In this document: positions 15,842 through 24,455 of the stretch, piece after piece | Layout of the letters: each line of letters opens with the position of its first letter | Position numbering within the stretch: the stretch's first letter is position 1 | Assembly (NCBI RefSeq): GCF_016745235.1 | Contig: NZ_JAELVM010000002.1 | Location: 744,001 to 808,000, forward strand | Length of the DNA: 64,000 bases | Direction: 5' to 3' | From: Chryseobacterium endalhagicum | GTDB taxonomy: Bacteria > Bacteroidota > Bacteroidia > Flavobacteriales > Weeksellaceae | Made by a program: the position numbers and the translations under genes | Notes under the pieces: generated by a model | The model's database searches: none | What the model saw: only the letters and a program-made list of their open reading frames with translations | Told to the model about the DNA's origin: nothing

Positions 15842-17857
15842 ATGAACAATAAAGGATTCAACTGGTTTTTTCCAATTGCAATCGTAGCTCTTTTGTTATT
15901 TTTCGGCTCCAATTTTTTAGGGGGCGACAGTGCAAAGTCTATTGATGAGGATGCTTTCTTCAGGGAAATGCAGGCAGGAAAGGTCCAAAACGTTATCATA
16001 TACAAAGACACAGAGAAGGCTGATGTTTTCCTTACAAAAGCAGCAAAGACAGCAATGGTTAATAAAACAACCAACCCAAGCAATCCTCTTTCTGCATTCG
16101 AGATGACTCCAAAAGCAGATTTTTCTGTAAAATACGGAGATCTTCAACTTTTCCTTCAAAAATTCGATCAGATTAAAGCAGCTGATGCTAAAATCGCAAC
16201 GACGAAAGATTACGGAGCCGGTAAAAATCCTTTCATGGATATCCTGGTTTCGGCCCTGATATGGATTGCTATCTTAGGACTTTTCTACTTCCTTCTTTTC
16301 AGAAAGATGGGTGGAGGCGGAGGCCCTGGAGGACAGATCTTCTCTATCGGAAAATCCAAAGCGAAGCTTTTTGACGAAAAAGAAAGAATTCAGGTAACAT
16401 TTAAAGATGTTGCAGGTCTTGAAGGAGCTAAAGAAGAAGTACAGGAAGTGGTAGATTTCCTTAAGAATTCTGAGAAATACACAAAACTGGGTGGTAAAAT
16501 CCCTAAAGGTGTACTATTGGTAGGTCCTCCGGGAACCGGTAAAACCTTACTGGCGAAAGCCGTTGCAGGAGAAGCCAAAGTACCGTTCTTCTCACTTTCA
16601 GGTTCAGATTTCGTAGAAATGTTCGTTGGAGTAGGTGCTTCCAGAGTGAGAGATCTTTTTGCCCAGGCAAAAGCCAAATCTCCGGCAATTATCTTCATCG
16701 ATGAGATTGACGCGATCGGACGTGCAAGAGGAAAGAATAATTTCTCAGGCGGAAACGACGAAAGAGAAAATACCCTGAACCAGCTTCTTACGGAAATGGA
16801 CGGTTTTGGAACAGATGTGAACGTTATCGTAATGGCTGCTACCAACAGAGCGGATATCCTGGATAAAGCTTTAATGAGAGCCGGACGTTTTGACCGTTCC
16901 ATCTATGTAGATCTTCCTGAATTACACGAAAGAAGAGAAATATTTGATGTTCACCTGAAAAAAATCAAGCTTGATGATACGGTTGACAGAGATTTCCTTG
17001 CCAAGCAAACCCCTGGATTCAGTGGAGCAGATATCGCGAATGTGTGTAACGAAGCAGCACTTATTGCAGCTAGAAACAGCCACACTTCCGTTACAAAACA
17101 GGATTTCCTTGATGCGGTAGACCGAATCATCGGAGGTCTTGAAAAGAAAAATATGGCCATAAAACCATCTGAAAAGAGGAGAGTGGCTTATCATGAAGCA
17201 GGTCACGCTACGATTTCATGGCTGGTAGAACATGCAGCACCACTTTTAAAGGTAACGATTGTTCCGAGAGGACGTTCTTTAGGTGCAGCCTGGTATCTTC
17301 CGGAAGAAAGACAGCTTACCACTACTGAACAAATGCTGGACGAATTGTGTGCAACATTGGGAGGTAGAGCAGCAGAGCAGGTTATTTTTAACAATATTTC
17401 AACCGGGGCATTATCTGATCTTGAATCAGTAACGAAAAGAGCGCAGGCTATGGTTACTGTTTACGGGTTGAGTCCTAACATCGGAAATATTTCTTATTAT
17501 GACAGCTCAGGACAGTCTGAGTACTCTTTCGGGAAGCCTTATTCTGAAGAAACAGCGACGAAGATTGATGCAGAGATCAAATCGATTATCGAAAATCAAT
17601 ACGAAAGAGCTGTAAGGATTCTTGCTGAGAACAAAGATAAACTTGATGCTCTGGCGAATAAACTTTTAGAAAAAGAAGTTATTTTCCGTGAAGATCTTGA
17701 AGATATATTCGGTAAAAGAGCGTGGGATCCTGAATTAACAGAAAGACCTGTTACCAGCACGATTTCTACGGCAAAAGAGCCGGATGAGCAGATCATTATT
17801 AAAGACAAGGAAGAAGAAAGTGAAATTCAGGCTCCGGAAAGCCCGACTCAACTATAA
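15842..17857 (+). CDS. ftsH: ATP-dependent zinc metalloprotease FtsH
   Basis: The 671-residue membrane protease has TM1 at about 8-24, a small periplasmic domain, TM2 at about 132-153 and a Gly-rich linker. The AAA module follows, with Walker A GPPGTGKT at 228-235, Walker B IIFIDE at 283-288 and the second region of homology around 330-350. The M41 zinc site is HEAGH at 451-455. The acidic tail is typical. It degrades damaged membrane proteins and regulatory substrates. All catalytic residues are present. It is in an operon with rsfS and ends in a strong intrinsic terminator. Confidence 0.97.
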   Translation: MNNKGFNWFFPIAIVALLLFFGSNFLGGDSAKSIDEDAFFREMQAGKVQNVIIYKDTEKADVFLTKAAKTAMVNKTTNPSNPLSAFEMTPKADFSVKYGDLQLFLQKFDQIKAADAKIATTKDYGAGKNPFMDILVSALIWIAILGLFYFLLFRKMGGGGGPGGQIFSIGKSKAKLFDEKERIQVTFKDVAGLEGAKEEVQEVVDFLKNSEKYTKLGGKIPKGVLLVGPPGTGKTLLAKAVAGEAKVPFFSLSGSDFVEMFVGVGASRVRDLFAQAKAKSPAIIFIDEIDAIGRARGKNNFSGGNDERENTLNQLLTEMDGFGTDVNVIVMAATNRADILDKALMRAGRFDRSIYVDLPELHERREIFDVHLKKIKLDDTVDRDFLAKQTPGFSGADIANVCNEAALIAARNSHTSVTKQDFLDAVDRIIGGLEKKNMAIKPSEKRRVAYHEAGHATISWLVEHAAPLLKVTIVPRGRSLGAAWYLPEERQLTTTEQMLDELCATLGGRAAEQVIFNNISTGALSDLESVTKRAQAMVTVYGLSPNIGNISYYDSSGQSEYSFGKPYSEETATKIDAEIKSIIENQYERAVRILAENKDKLDALANKLLEKEVIFREDLEDIFGKRAWDPELTERPVTSTISTAKEPDEQIIIKDKEEESEIQAPESPTQL

Positions 17858-17882
17858 AATACTTCCAAAACATATTAAAAAA

Positions 17883-17916
17883 AACCTGACAGTCTTAGAA
17901 TTGTCAGGTTTTTTCA
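17883..17916 (+). terminator. Intrinsic terminator after ftsH
   Basis: The stem AACCTGACA (17883-17891) pairs with TGTCAGGTT (17902-17910) and is followed by a T-run. It lies 25 bp beyond the ftsH stop. Confidence 0.85.
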
Positions 17917-17957
17917 TATTTAAAGGCGGTTTTTTAGCATCTATTGTAATTTATTTC

Positions 17958-17965
17958 TATTTTTG
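17958..17965 (+). promoter_or_regulatory. -7 box for the LUD-cdsA-psd unit
   Basis: TATTTTTG matches TAnnTTTG, lies just after the ftsH terminator and 27 bp before the TTG start of the LUD gene. No clear -33 TTTG was seen. Confidence 0.45.
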
Positions 17966-17992
17966 TATAAAGTTGACTAAAAATAAATTAAG

Positions 17993-18574
17993 TTGAATTT
18001 ATTCAAGAGGATTGTAAACAAACTTACCAACCAGCCTGAGGAAGAAGAAAAACAGAGTCTGGAAAAGCTCGGGGATTCGCTGAAAAATGCAGATCTCGAC
18101 TATAAGTTTGCGCAATTATTTACGCATTCAGGGGGATTTTTTAATTATTGTGCGGATGAAGCGGAAGCTCTACAGACTTTAAATCAGATTGTCAAAATAG
18201 AAGGGATCAGTAATGTATTCTGCTGGGACAAGGAACTTCAGAACTTTCTGAATGTGGTAAAGATACCATACACTTCAGAAATGGACCCTTCCAATGATAC
18301 TGCTTTCATCACCTGCGAGTATCTTATTGCCTACGACGGGCGGATCATGCTTTCGCACAACAACATCCTGCACTATCATTCTTCAAGACTTCCGGGTAAG
18401 ATCATTATCATGGCCAATGTTTCACAGATCGTGAACAACCTGAATGATGCAATGGGTAAAATAAAAAGAAACGGAAATATCAAAAACCTTACTTCCATCA
18501 GTGGAGGGAAGTCAAGTTTAGATACTTCCTCCAATACAAATACAAAACTGTTTTTATTGCTGCTTGAAGATTAA
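17993..18574 (+). CDS. LUD-domain (LutC/YkgG-like) protein
   Basis: The 193-residue protein appears to start at a TTG (17993), since no ATG precedes the conserved region. The C-terminal part, from about residue 60, has the LUD pattern with FITCEYLIAYDGRIMLSHNN, followed by a strand with IIIMANVSQIV. LutC-type proteins take part in lactate oxidation with LutA and LutB, but those genes are absent here. Single LUD proteins between ftsH and cdsA are usual in Flavobacteriia and have no proven role. It is followed 24 bp later by cdsA. Confidence 0.8.
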   Translation: MNLFKRIVNKLTNQPEEEEKQSLEKLGDSLKNADLDYKFAQLFTHSGGFFNYCADEAEALQTLNQIVKIEGISNVFCWDKELQNFLNVVKIPYTSEMDPSNDTAFITCEYLIAYDGRIMLSHNNILHYHSSRLPGKIIIMANVSQIVNNLNDAMGKIKRNGNIKNLTSISGGKSSLDTSSNTNTKLFLLLLED

Positions 18575-18598
18575 GCATCAACTTATAAATTTTACATC

Positions 18599-19471
18599 TT
18601 GGACAAAAACCTTATTCAGAGAACCATTTCCGGGCTTGTTTACGTTGCCGTTATCATTCTTTGCACTACGCCGCTGGGAGCCCAGCTCATCAACAGTATC
18701 CATCCGGACCTTATCAAACAGGAATATCTGTATCACGGGCTGATCAGTCTTTTACTGCTTGTGGGGGCATGGGAATGTATCAAGATCATGAAATTCGGGA
18801 AAGGCTATGAGAAATGGATCGTACTCCCGCTTGTGGTTTTTATTTATTACGTTTTTTCCAAAAGATACTTCAACCACGATTTCTTTTTTGATTTCAGGCT
18901 GAATGAAATACTGGCCATTGTTCTGATTGTGATTGCAGTGGTGACTTTATTCAAATATCCCAACGAACTTTATTACGACAGCGGAAAGCTGATTTTTACA
19001 GTGATCTACGTGGCACTGCCTTTCAGCTTTGCCCTTGGTCTGCCTAAATTTTCCAGCTATGAAGGAACATTCTCGCTGGAAGTTCTTTTCCTGTTCATCC
19101 TGATCTGGAGCAGTGATACCTTTGCTTACCTTACCGGAAAATTTTTCGGAAAACATAAAATGGCCCCCAAAATCTCTCCAAAGAAAACCTGGGAAGGGTA
19201 TGCGGGAGGAGTAGTCCTTACCTTGGTTTTATCCTACTTTATACAGCATTACCAGCCTGAGCTTCGCGGCAACTGGATGGTGGTAGGTTTCCTGGTGGCG
19301 GCATTTGCACCGTTGGGCGATCTGGTAGAAAGCCAGCTTAAAAGAAATTTCGGCGTGAAAGACAGCGGAAACATCATTCCGGGGCACGGTGGAGTGCTGG
19401 ACAGACTGGACAGTTTTTTAATTTGTGTTCCTGTCGTATATTTGTACTTTATTTTAGAAAAATTTATTTAA
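18599..19471 (+). CDS. cdsA: Phosphatidate cytidylyltransferase
   Basis: The 290-residue polytopic membrane protein makes CDP-diacylglycerol from phosphatidate and CTP. It contains the full CDS signature near the C-terminus: SQLKRNFGVKDSGNIIPGHG, followed by GVLDRLDS. About seven to eight TM segments are visible. A TTG at 18599 appears to be the start codon; the conserved N-terminus (NLIQRTISGLVYV) follows at once. It lies between the LUD gene and psd; the product feeds phosphatidylserine synthesis, and psd, 4 bp downstream, acts later in the same pathway. Confidence 0.94.
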   Translation: MDKNLIQRTISGLVYVAVIILCTTPLGAQLINSIHPDLIKQEYLYHGLISLLLLVGAWECIKIMKFGKGYEKWIVLPLVVFIYYVFSKRYFNHDFFFDFRLNEILAIVLIVIAVVTLFKYPNELYYDSGKLIFTVIYVALPFSFALGLPKFSSYEGTFSLEVLFLFILIWSSDTFAYLTGKFFGKHKMAPKISPKKTWEGYAGGVVLTLVLSYFIQHYQPELRGNWMVVGFLVAAFAPLGDLVESQLKRNFGVKDSGNIIPGHGGVLDRLDSFLICVPVVYLYFILEKFI

Positions 19472-19475
19472 TCTC

Positions 19476-20129
19476 ATGAAATTACATAAGGAGTCAAAAG
19501 GAACGATTACCGTAGCAACAATACTTTTTATCATCATCAGTGTGTTGGCTATCTATTTTCTTAAAATGTGGTCGTTGCTGATCATTATGCCCTTACTGAT
19601 TGTTTACAGTCTGGTATTTTGGTTTTTCAGGGTTCCGGACCGTGATATTCTTGAACACAGGGAAAACGTGATCGCTCCGGTAGATGGAAAAGTAGTAATG
19701 ATCAAAGAAGTGGAGGAAACGGAATTCATTAAAGGGAAAGCCATTCAGGTATCTATCTTTATGTCACCGCTTAATGTTCACATCTGCAGATATCCGGTTT
19801 CCGGAAAAGTGATCTACAAAAAATACCATCCCGGGAAATATCTGGTAGCATGGCATGAAAAATCATCTACAGAGAATGAAAGAACAACCGTTGCTGTAGA
19901 AACACCGACTAATCATCAGGTGGTTTTCAGACAGATCGCAGGATATGTGGCCAGAAGGATTGTTTTCTACTGTAATGAAGGAGATCAGGCGAAGGCCGGA
20001 CATGAATTCGGGTTTATTAAATTCGGTTCAAGAATGGACGTATTTCTGCCTTTAGATACAGAAATCATCTGCAAGATCGGGGATATTACCAAAGGAGGTC
20101 TTGATGTGATCGCCAGAATGAAAGATTAA
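19476..20129 (+). CDS. psd: Phosphatidylserine decarboxylase family protein
   Basis: The 217-residue protein belongs to the short phosphatidylserine decarboxylase group. Two TM segments near 14-53 are followed by the catalytic domain. The sequence KFGSRMDVFLP near 181-191 contains the Gly-Ser pair that self-cleaves to give the pyruvoyl group; this group has FGSR rather than the LGST of E. coli. Conserved IAPVDGKV and SIFMSPLNVHICRYPV segments are present. It converts phosphatidylserine to phosphatidylethanolamine in the inner membrane. It starts 4 bp after cdsA and ends at an intrinsic terminator. Confidence 0.93.
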   Translation: MKLHKESKGTITVATILFIIISVLAIYFLKMWSLLIIMPLLIVYSLVFWFFRVPDRDILEHRENVIAPVDGKVVMIKEVEETEFIKGKAIQVSIFMSPLNVHICRYPVSGKVIYKKYHPGKYLVAWHEKSSTENERTTVAVETPTNHQVVFRQIAGYVARRIVFYCNEGDQAKAGHEFGFIKFGSRMDVFLPLDTEIICKIGDITKGGLDVIARMKD

Positions 20130-20154
20130 GAATACAAACATTCAAATAAAAGAT

Positions 20155-20184
20155 AAGGAGAAATTAAGTTTTCTCCTTTTTTTG
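20155..20184 (+). terminator. Intrinsic terminator after psd
   Basis: AAGGAGAAA (20155-20163) pairs with TTTCTCCTT (20170-20178) and runs into seven Ts. It closes the LUD-cdsA-psd transcription unit. Confidence 0.85.
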
Positions 20185-20216
20185 TTTCCTTATTTCTGCC
20201 GCCGAAATTGAGTTTT

Positions 20217-20281
20217 TACACGCACGAGTGCTATTGCGTATTTGTTCTTTTGGTATTCACTTCAGATGATCAATAATTTTG
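20217..20281 (+). promoter_or_regulatory. Island promoter 1: activator-like motif plus -7 box, upstream of the LuxR-type regulator
   Basis: The motif copy ends GTGCTATTGCGTA at 20240. A -7 box TAATTTTG lies at 20274-20281, exactly 33 bp downstream. Two other intergenic regions in this island have the same arrangement. If used, the regulator mRNA would have a leader of about 340 bases; a second TATTTTTG box at 20392-20399 might give a shorter one. The rest of the ~450-bp gap up to 20630 shows no gene. Confidence 0.6.
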
Positions 20282-20630
20282 TCTGTTCCATAGACTCGCA
20301 AACCGGTCTGGAAGAAAAGGGATTTTGTAAGGTTTTATTTATTGCATACTAATTTTTTGTTTCTGAAATTAATTTAATATTTAATGGAAACTATTTTTGC
20401 GTAAATATGCTTAGGAATTATACAGATTTATTTGGCCTTCAAATAGCATAATACCTTATTAAAAAACACACCTCTTCACACTTCATTATTCCTAGAATAG
20501 CAGACAAATCAACCGTTCTGCGGCTTTACTATATGTCTTAATGAATATTAATATGAATTCAGACCGCTCTGATTGTGTCAAAGGCAACCTGAGCATTGAT
20601 AGTACAAAAACATAAAAAAACAGAAGTAAG

Positions 20631-21623
20631 ATGATTTTTAAATTTTTCTTTAAAATGGTCAGCGATGAAGTTGAAAGAATTGATAATGAATATGAACGTA
20701 ATTATCTCAACCTGATTAACAGGTATCTGTTATTTCTTTTCCTGCTGTTTCTTTTCTACTCGGTTTTTATCATCATTTTTTTCGGCGATGCGGTGATATC
20801 TACATTTCTGACCCTGACTACCTTTGTATGGTTTTTCCTTATGGTGCTCAAAGGTAAAACCGGCAGGTACAGAAAACGCCTGAAAGCAATTGTTGTTTTT
20901 GTCTTTATTTTACTGGTGTTTATCGTGAGCTTTTTTCATATTTACACCTTCAAAAACGCCGGTGTGGAATATTTTTATTTTTCACTGCTGTTTGCCATCC
21001 CGTTCTTTTTCAATTATAAAGAAGAGTCTCTGAAGATCCTGTGGGTGGCTTTTATCATCAGCATTAATTTTATTGCCTGTCTGTATTTTGACTTTGATTT
21101 TATGCCTAAAAGCAGATTCTTTGAAGAAGGAGATTTCAAAACAGTCAAGCTGCTCAATATTTTATTCTCCATTATCTCGTTTCTGATGGATATTTCTTTT
21201 ATTACCCAAAAAGACGATCTCATTTATGGGCTTATTGAAGATACAAAGCTGAAAAGTTCTACGATAGAAGATTTACAGAAAACCAATACAGGCCTTCTTA
21301 AACAGCAGATGCTGATCAATCATCTTACAGAAGAAAATATCCGGGAGATCTATAATCTTGCTGAAAATAACTCGCCTATGTTTTTTGAAAAATTTCAGGT
21401 GTTTTTTCCGCATTTTATTCCTGAAGTTCTGGCGATTAATTCCAACCTTATTCATTCCGAGCTGTATTTCTGTGCACTGATGAAAATTGATTTTGATACC
21501 AAGAAAATCGCACAGTGTACGAACAGCAGTATCAGGGCAGTAGAAAGTAAAAAATACCGGATCAGGAAGAAACTCAATATCCCATCTGAAATGAATATCA
21601 ACAGTTTTATTCTCAAGATATAA
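20631..21623 (+). CDS. Six-TM membrane-anchored LuxR-type transcriptional regulator
   Basis: The 330-residue protein has six predicted TM segments (about 31-52, 55-73, 85-104, 112-128, 136-152, 172-192) and a likely coiled coil at 195-240. The C-terminal LuxR/GerE-like HTH region is at about 275-320 (ELYFCALMKIDFDTKKIAQC, then SSIRAVESKKYRIRKKLNI). No phospho-acceptor or enzymatic domain is visible, so it would bind DNA from the membrane. It is the first gene of an island whose three transcription units share one promoter motif, including its own, so autoregulation is plausible. The start ATG follows an A-rich stretch. The family is typical of Bacteroidota, but its targets are unknown to me. 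Confidence 0.8.
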   Translation: MIFKFFFKMVSDEVERIDNEYERNYLNLINRYLLFLFLLFLFYSVFIIIFFGDAVISTFLTLTTFVWFFLMVLKGKTGRYRKRLKAIVVFVFILLVFIVSFFHIYTFKNAGVEYFYFSLLFAIPFFFNYKEESLKILWVAFIISINFIACLYFDFDFMPKSRFFEEGDFKTVKLLNILFSIISFLMDISFITQKDDLIYGLIEDTKLKSSTIEDLQKTNTGLLKQQMLINHLTEENIREIYNLAENNSPMFFEKFQVFFPHFIPEVLAINSNLIHSELYFCALMKIDFDTKKIAQCTNSSIRAVESKKYRIRKKLNIPSEMNINSFILKI

Positions 21624-21628
21624 TTTTT

Positions 21629-21693
21629 TACGGCAGTGCGTAGTATTACGTACCGGTATCATCTTTTAATTCAGGTTGTTGTTGATAGATTTG
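21629..21693 (+). promoter_or_regulatory. Island promoter 2: activator-like motif plus -7 box, upstream of the HTH pair
   Basis: The motif copy contains GTAGTATTACGTA, ending at 21652. The -7 box TAGATTTG lies at 21686-21693, again 33 bp downstream, and the ATG is at 21713. No TTTG occurs at the normal -33 position, as expected for a promoter that needs an activator. Confidence 0.65.
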
Positions 21694-21712
21694 TTTTCAA
21701 AAACGATGGAAA

Positions 21713-22126
21713 ATGAATTTAAAAAAAATACACATAGGAAGCCTGGTGAAATCAAAGGTTGATGAACACTCAATGCCTGTTGAAAGAATTATGAAATTTT
21801 TCAGCTGTACGGAAGAGGAAATCGGAGAGATGTATTCGCAGGAAAGCATGGATACGCTGAAACTGCTCAGATGGAGCAAACTTCTGAGCTTTGATTTTTT
21901 CAGAATTTATACAGGCCATCTGGTGCTTTATTCGCCGCCGACAAGAAAAGATAAGGCTGTAAAGGTGGGGAATTCAAAGATTGAGTTCAGAAAAAGCATT
22001 TATACAGAGGAAGTAAAGAATTTTGTATTGAACAAAATCAAAACAGGGAAGCTTACCAGCGGAGAAGTAGTGGCGAGATACAGGATCCCGAAGACAACCC
22101 TTTATAAATGGATGAAAAAACAATAA
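21713..22126 (+). CDS. Small DNA-binding protein with C-terminal transposase-type HTH
   Basis: The 137-residue protein starts MNLKKIHIGSLVKSKVDEHS, a segment that resembles a degenerate phage-repressor-type helix bundle, and ends in a helix-turn-helix (GEVVARYRIPKTTLYKWMKK). A central part, WSKLLSFDFFRIYTGHLVLY, is a pattern I associate with repeated HTH proteins in Chryseobacterium and Elizabethkingia that are sometimes labelled transposase. No DDE catalytic domain or terminal inverted repeat is present, so I treat it as a regulator or orphan element protein. It is followed 3 bp later by a second HTH gene. Confidence 0.7.
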   Translation: MNLKKIHIGSLVKSKVDEHSMPVERIMKFFSCTEEEIGEMYSQESMDTLKLLRWSKLLSFDFFRIYTGHLVLYSPPTRKDKAVKVGNSKIEFRKSIYTEEVKNFVLNKIKTGKLTSGEVVARYRIPKTTLYKWMKKQ

Positions 22127-22129
22127 AAA

Positions 22130-22447
22130 ATGGCGGACTACAGACTTATTTATACAGATATTATTGCAGAGCTGTTTCCTGAGAAAGCAGATGATCCAAA
22201 AATAAAAAACAGACTGGATAATCTCAATACAACAGTTGATATTTTAAAAATGAACGTGTTGGTTTTTGGACAACCGGAATATGCTGTGGAGTTTAAAAAT
22301 CAAAGACTTCGCTCCTATGATGAAGGATCGGTTCGTGAAATTCTTTCGTATCAGAACAAAAATAAACTGACCAATACGGAAACAGCCAATCATTTCAAGA
22401 TCAGCAGGAATACCATTGCAAAATGGAAGGCTGTTTTCAAAGTATGA
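22130..22447 (+). CDS. Small HTH protein, partner of the preceding gene
   Basis: This 105-residue protein starts MADYRLIYTDIIAELFPEKA and ends in an HTH (NTETANHFKISRNTIAKWKAVF). The central part, LNTTVDILKMNVLVFG, resembles a short helical dimerisation region. It is co-directional with the gene ending 3 bp upstream and surely on the same transcript. Like its neighbour it lacks a catalytic domain. Two HTH proteins of different N-terminal type in one unit suggest a heteromeric DNA-binding complex or an ancient IS-derived pair. Function is unknown. Confidence 0.7.
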   Translation: MADYRLIYTDIIAELFPEKADDPKIKNRLDNLNTTVDILKMNVLVFGQPEYAVEFKNQRLRSYDEGSVREILSYQNKNKLTNTETANHFKISRNTIAKWKAVFKV

Positions 22448-22481
22448 TTATTTGTTTAAAACACGATTGATTATGAGTTTT

Positions 22482-22546
22482 AATACGCGCGCGTAGTATT
22501 GCGTAGACGATTGTACAGGAACATGAAGAGGCGTATGATATTTTTG
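22482..22546 (+). promoter_or_regulatory. Island promoter 3: activator-like motif plus -7 box, upstream of the secreted protein
   Basis: The motif copy contains GTAGTATTGCGTA, ending at 22505. The -7 box TATTTTTG lies at 22539-22546, 33 bp downstream. The ATG of the secreted protein gene is at 22596, giving a leader of about 45 bases. Confidence 0.65.
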
Positions 22547-22595
22547 CGTTGGATGAAAAGGCCAATTTAAAAATAACAATCATAATTATTTCGAA

Positions 22596-24398
22596 ATGAT
22601 GAAAACAAATTCTACAACAGCAAAAATCAAAGTACTGCTTATCGCTTTACTGCTGACTTTTGGACAGTTCTATTCACAAACTCATAACGGGGCAGTAGGA
22701 ATCAATACCACTTCACCTAATCCCAATTCGGTGCTGGATGTGATTTCAGGCAATAATAATAAGGGAATACTTATTCCGCGTCTCACCGAAGCACAGAGAG
22801 ATGCCATAACAATTAATAAACCTCAGGACGATGGACTGACGATTTATAATACTACAGAAGACTGTTTCAACTATTGGAGTCTGGCAGATGACGAATGGAA
22901 AAGCGTCTGCGGGCAGCTTGGAAAAGCCGTTTTTACCATAGACTGTTCTGCTGCGAAAGCAATGGGAACTTATGTGAAAGGAAGAGATTTAACGGCTTCA
23001 AATTATCTGAGTATCTCAGTGAATGTAACCAAAATCGGGAATTACACGATTTCCGGGACTACTCCCAACGGATATAATTTTTATGGTACAGGAACTTTTC
23101 TGAATACAGGAATTCAGACGATACGGATTGCAGGGCAGGGGAATCCTCTCAATATTCAGACAGATACGGTATCCCTGAATGCCAACGGAACTGATGTTAC
23201 CTGTACTCCGCCGGTTTCTGTTACCGTTTTAAGCCCTGCAGGAACGTTTACCATGAGTTGCGGCAGTGCAACGGTAAATGGAGTGTATAAAGTAGGAACA
23301 GCTCTTGGAGCTTCCAATACAATCACCCTTCCGGTGAATGTTTCTTCATTGGGAAGTTATACTGTGACATCCAATACCGTAGACGGAATTTCGTTCAGCG
23401 GTTCCGGAACATTTACAGCCACGGGAAACCAGAATATTACTTTAAGCGGAACAGGAACCCCAACTTCCACTTCTGTAAAAACACTTACCCTTACTTCAGA
23501 CAGCCAGGGCGGAGTTTCTACTACCTGTGCCGTGAATGTCATCGTAGTGATTCCTAAGAAAACAGTGCTGCATATTGGGCTGGAAACCGCTTACGGATAC
23601 AGCGCCTTCACCGGACCTTCCAGAAGTCTGATGGATTCTCCGACCAATTTCGGGACTACGGCTTCCAGCATTGTAAAATATGAAGGTTTTACCCATACAT
23701 CTCTTGGAAACTCACCATCTTCAGCAGCGCTTCAGACAGCACTGAACGCAAAGCCGGATATTGTGATCATTGGATATAATTACACTCCGAATGCTACAGA
23801 TGCAGGTTATATTGCTTCCTACCTTAATAAAAAAGGGATTGTTATTGCGCTTACCGATGATACCGGAACCGCACAGAATTTATTCAGGGGGATATTTTCA
23901 GATCCTACGATTTCAGCATCCAATGGAGCGGGAGCAGGATCGGTTTATGCACTTTCCAATACAGATGATCCTGTGTTGAATGGTCCTTTCGGCGATGTAC
24001 GCGGAAAAAACTGGGGTGAAGATGCCTCCACTACAGTTGGAATGTCGGGTCTTACAAGCGGATTTATTCCTTACAGTTATGCACAGCCCATTAACAGTAC
24101 CACGGCAAGAACCGGAATTTCAGGTTTAAGAAGCAGCAGCGTGAATTTTATATGGTTTGGTGACGGAGGTTTCTTAAGTAATGAAAATGCCAACGGAAAT
24201 CCCTATTCAAGCAATACCATTGAACCTTTCGTAGCACCAAGCTCAGGCGGATATTTCCCTGTTCAGAAAGCGACGTATGGATACGCAGGAAATGGGTATT
24301 CCACAGGAGGAATGCAGGTGCAGAATTCTATACTGTTTGCGAATATGATCGCATGGGCTATTAAGCAGGCAGAATTCAGCGGAATTAATACACAGTGA
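22596..24398 (+). CDS. Large secreted protein with two Ig-like repeats and an alpha/beta C-terminal domain
   Basis: The 600-residue protein has a Sec signal peptide (about 1-27, ending FYSQ). The N-terminal motif GAVGINTTSPNPNSVLDV is widespread in Bacteroidota surface proteins. A segment with TEDCFNYWSLADDEWKSVCG follows, then two similar Ig-like repeats (about 109-210 and 215-315), each starting with FTIDC or FTMSC and ending in a Cys. The C-terminal region (about 318-600) looks like an alpha/beta fold (KKTVLHIGLETAYGYS; PDIVIIGYNYTPNATDAGYIASYLNKKG split by loops), perhaps related to flavodoxin- or amidotransferase-like domains. I see no T9SS C-terminal signal. Its own promoter carries the island motif, and a strong hairpin terminator follows. 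Confidence 0.78.
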   Translation: MMKTNSTTAKIKVLLIALLLTFGQFYSQTHNGAVGINTTSPNPNSVLDVISGNNNKGILIPRLTEAQRDAITINKPQDDGLTIYNTTEDCFNYWSLADDEWKSVCGQLGKAVFTIDCSAAKAMGTYVKGRDLTASNYLSISVNVTKIGNYTISGTTPNGYNFYGTGTFLNTGIQTIRIAGQGNPLNIQTDTVSLNANGTDVTCTPPVSVTVLSPAGTFTMSCGSATVNGVYKVGTALGASNTITLPVNVSSLGSYTVTSNTVDGISFSGSGTFTATGNQNITLSGTGTPTSTSVKTLTLTSDSQGGVSTTCAVNVIVVIPKKTVLHIGLETAYGYSAFTGPSRSLMDSPTNFGTTASSIVKYEGFTHTSLGNSPSSAALQTALNAKPDIVIIGYNYTPNATDAGYIASYLNKKGIVIALTDDTGTAQNLFRGIFSDPTISASNGAGAGSVYALSNTDDPVLNGPFGDVRGKNWGEDASTTVGMSGLTSGFIPYSYAQPINSTTARTGISGLRSSSVNFIWFGDGGFLSNENANGNPYSSNTIEPFVAPSSGGYFPVQKATYGYAGNGYSTGGMQVQNSILFANMIAWAIKQAEFSGINTQ

Positions 24399-24420
24399 TG
24401 AAAAAACGTTTTTAAAAGAT

Positions 24421-24455
24421 AGCTTCGGCATGGTGAAACCATGCCGAAGCTTTTA
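24421..24455. terminator. Strong hairpin between convergent genes
   Basis: The 13-bp perfect stem AGCTTCGGCATGG (24421-24433) / CCATGCCGAAGCT (24439-24451) is followed by a T-run and preceded by an A-rich stretch. It probably terminates the secreted protein gene and also DUF1801 from the other side. Confidence 0.9.

Noticed and set aside
20130-20630. tRNA or other structured RNA in the long gap after psd
   Set aside because: No cloverleaf-compatible segment was seen; apart from the terminator, the motif and two -7-like boxes, nothing is supported.
21713-22447. HTH pair as a complete insertion sequence
   Set aside because: No DDE or tyrosine/serine recombinase domain, no terminal inverted repeats and no target duplication were found; the unit has its own promoter motif.
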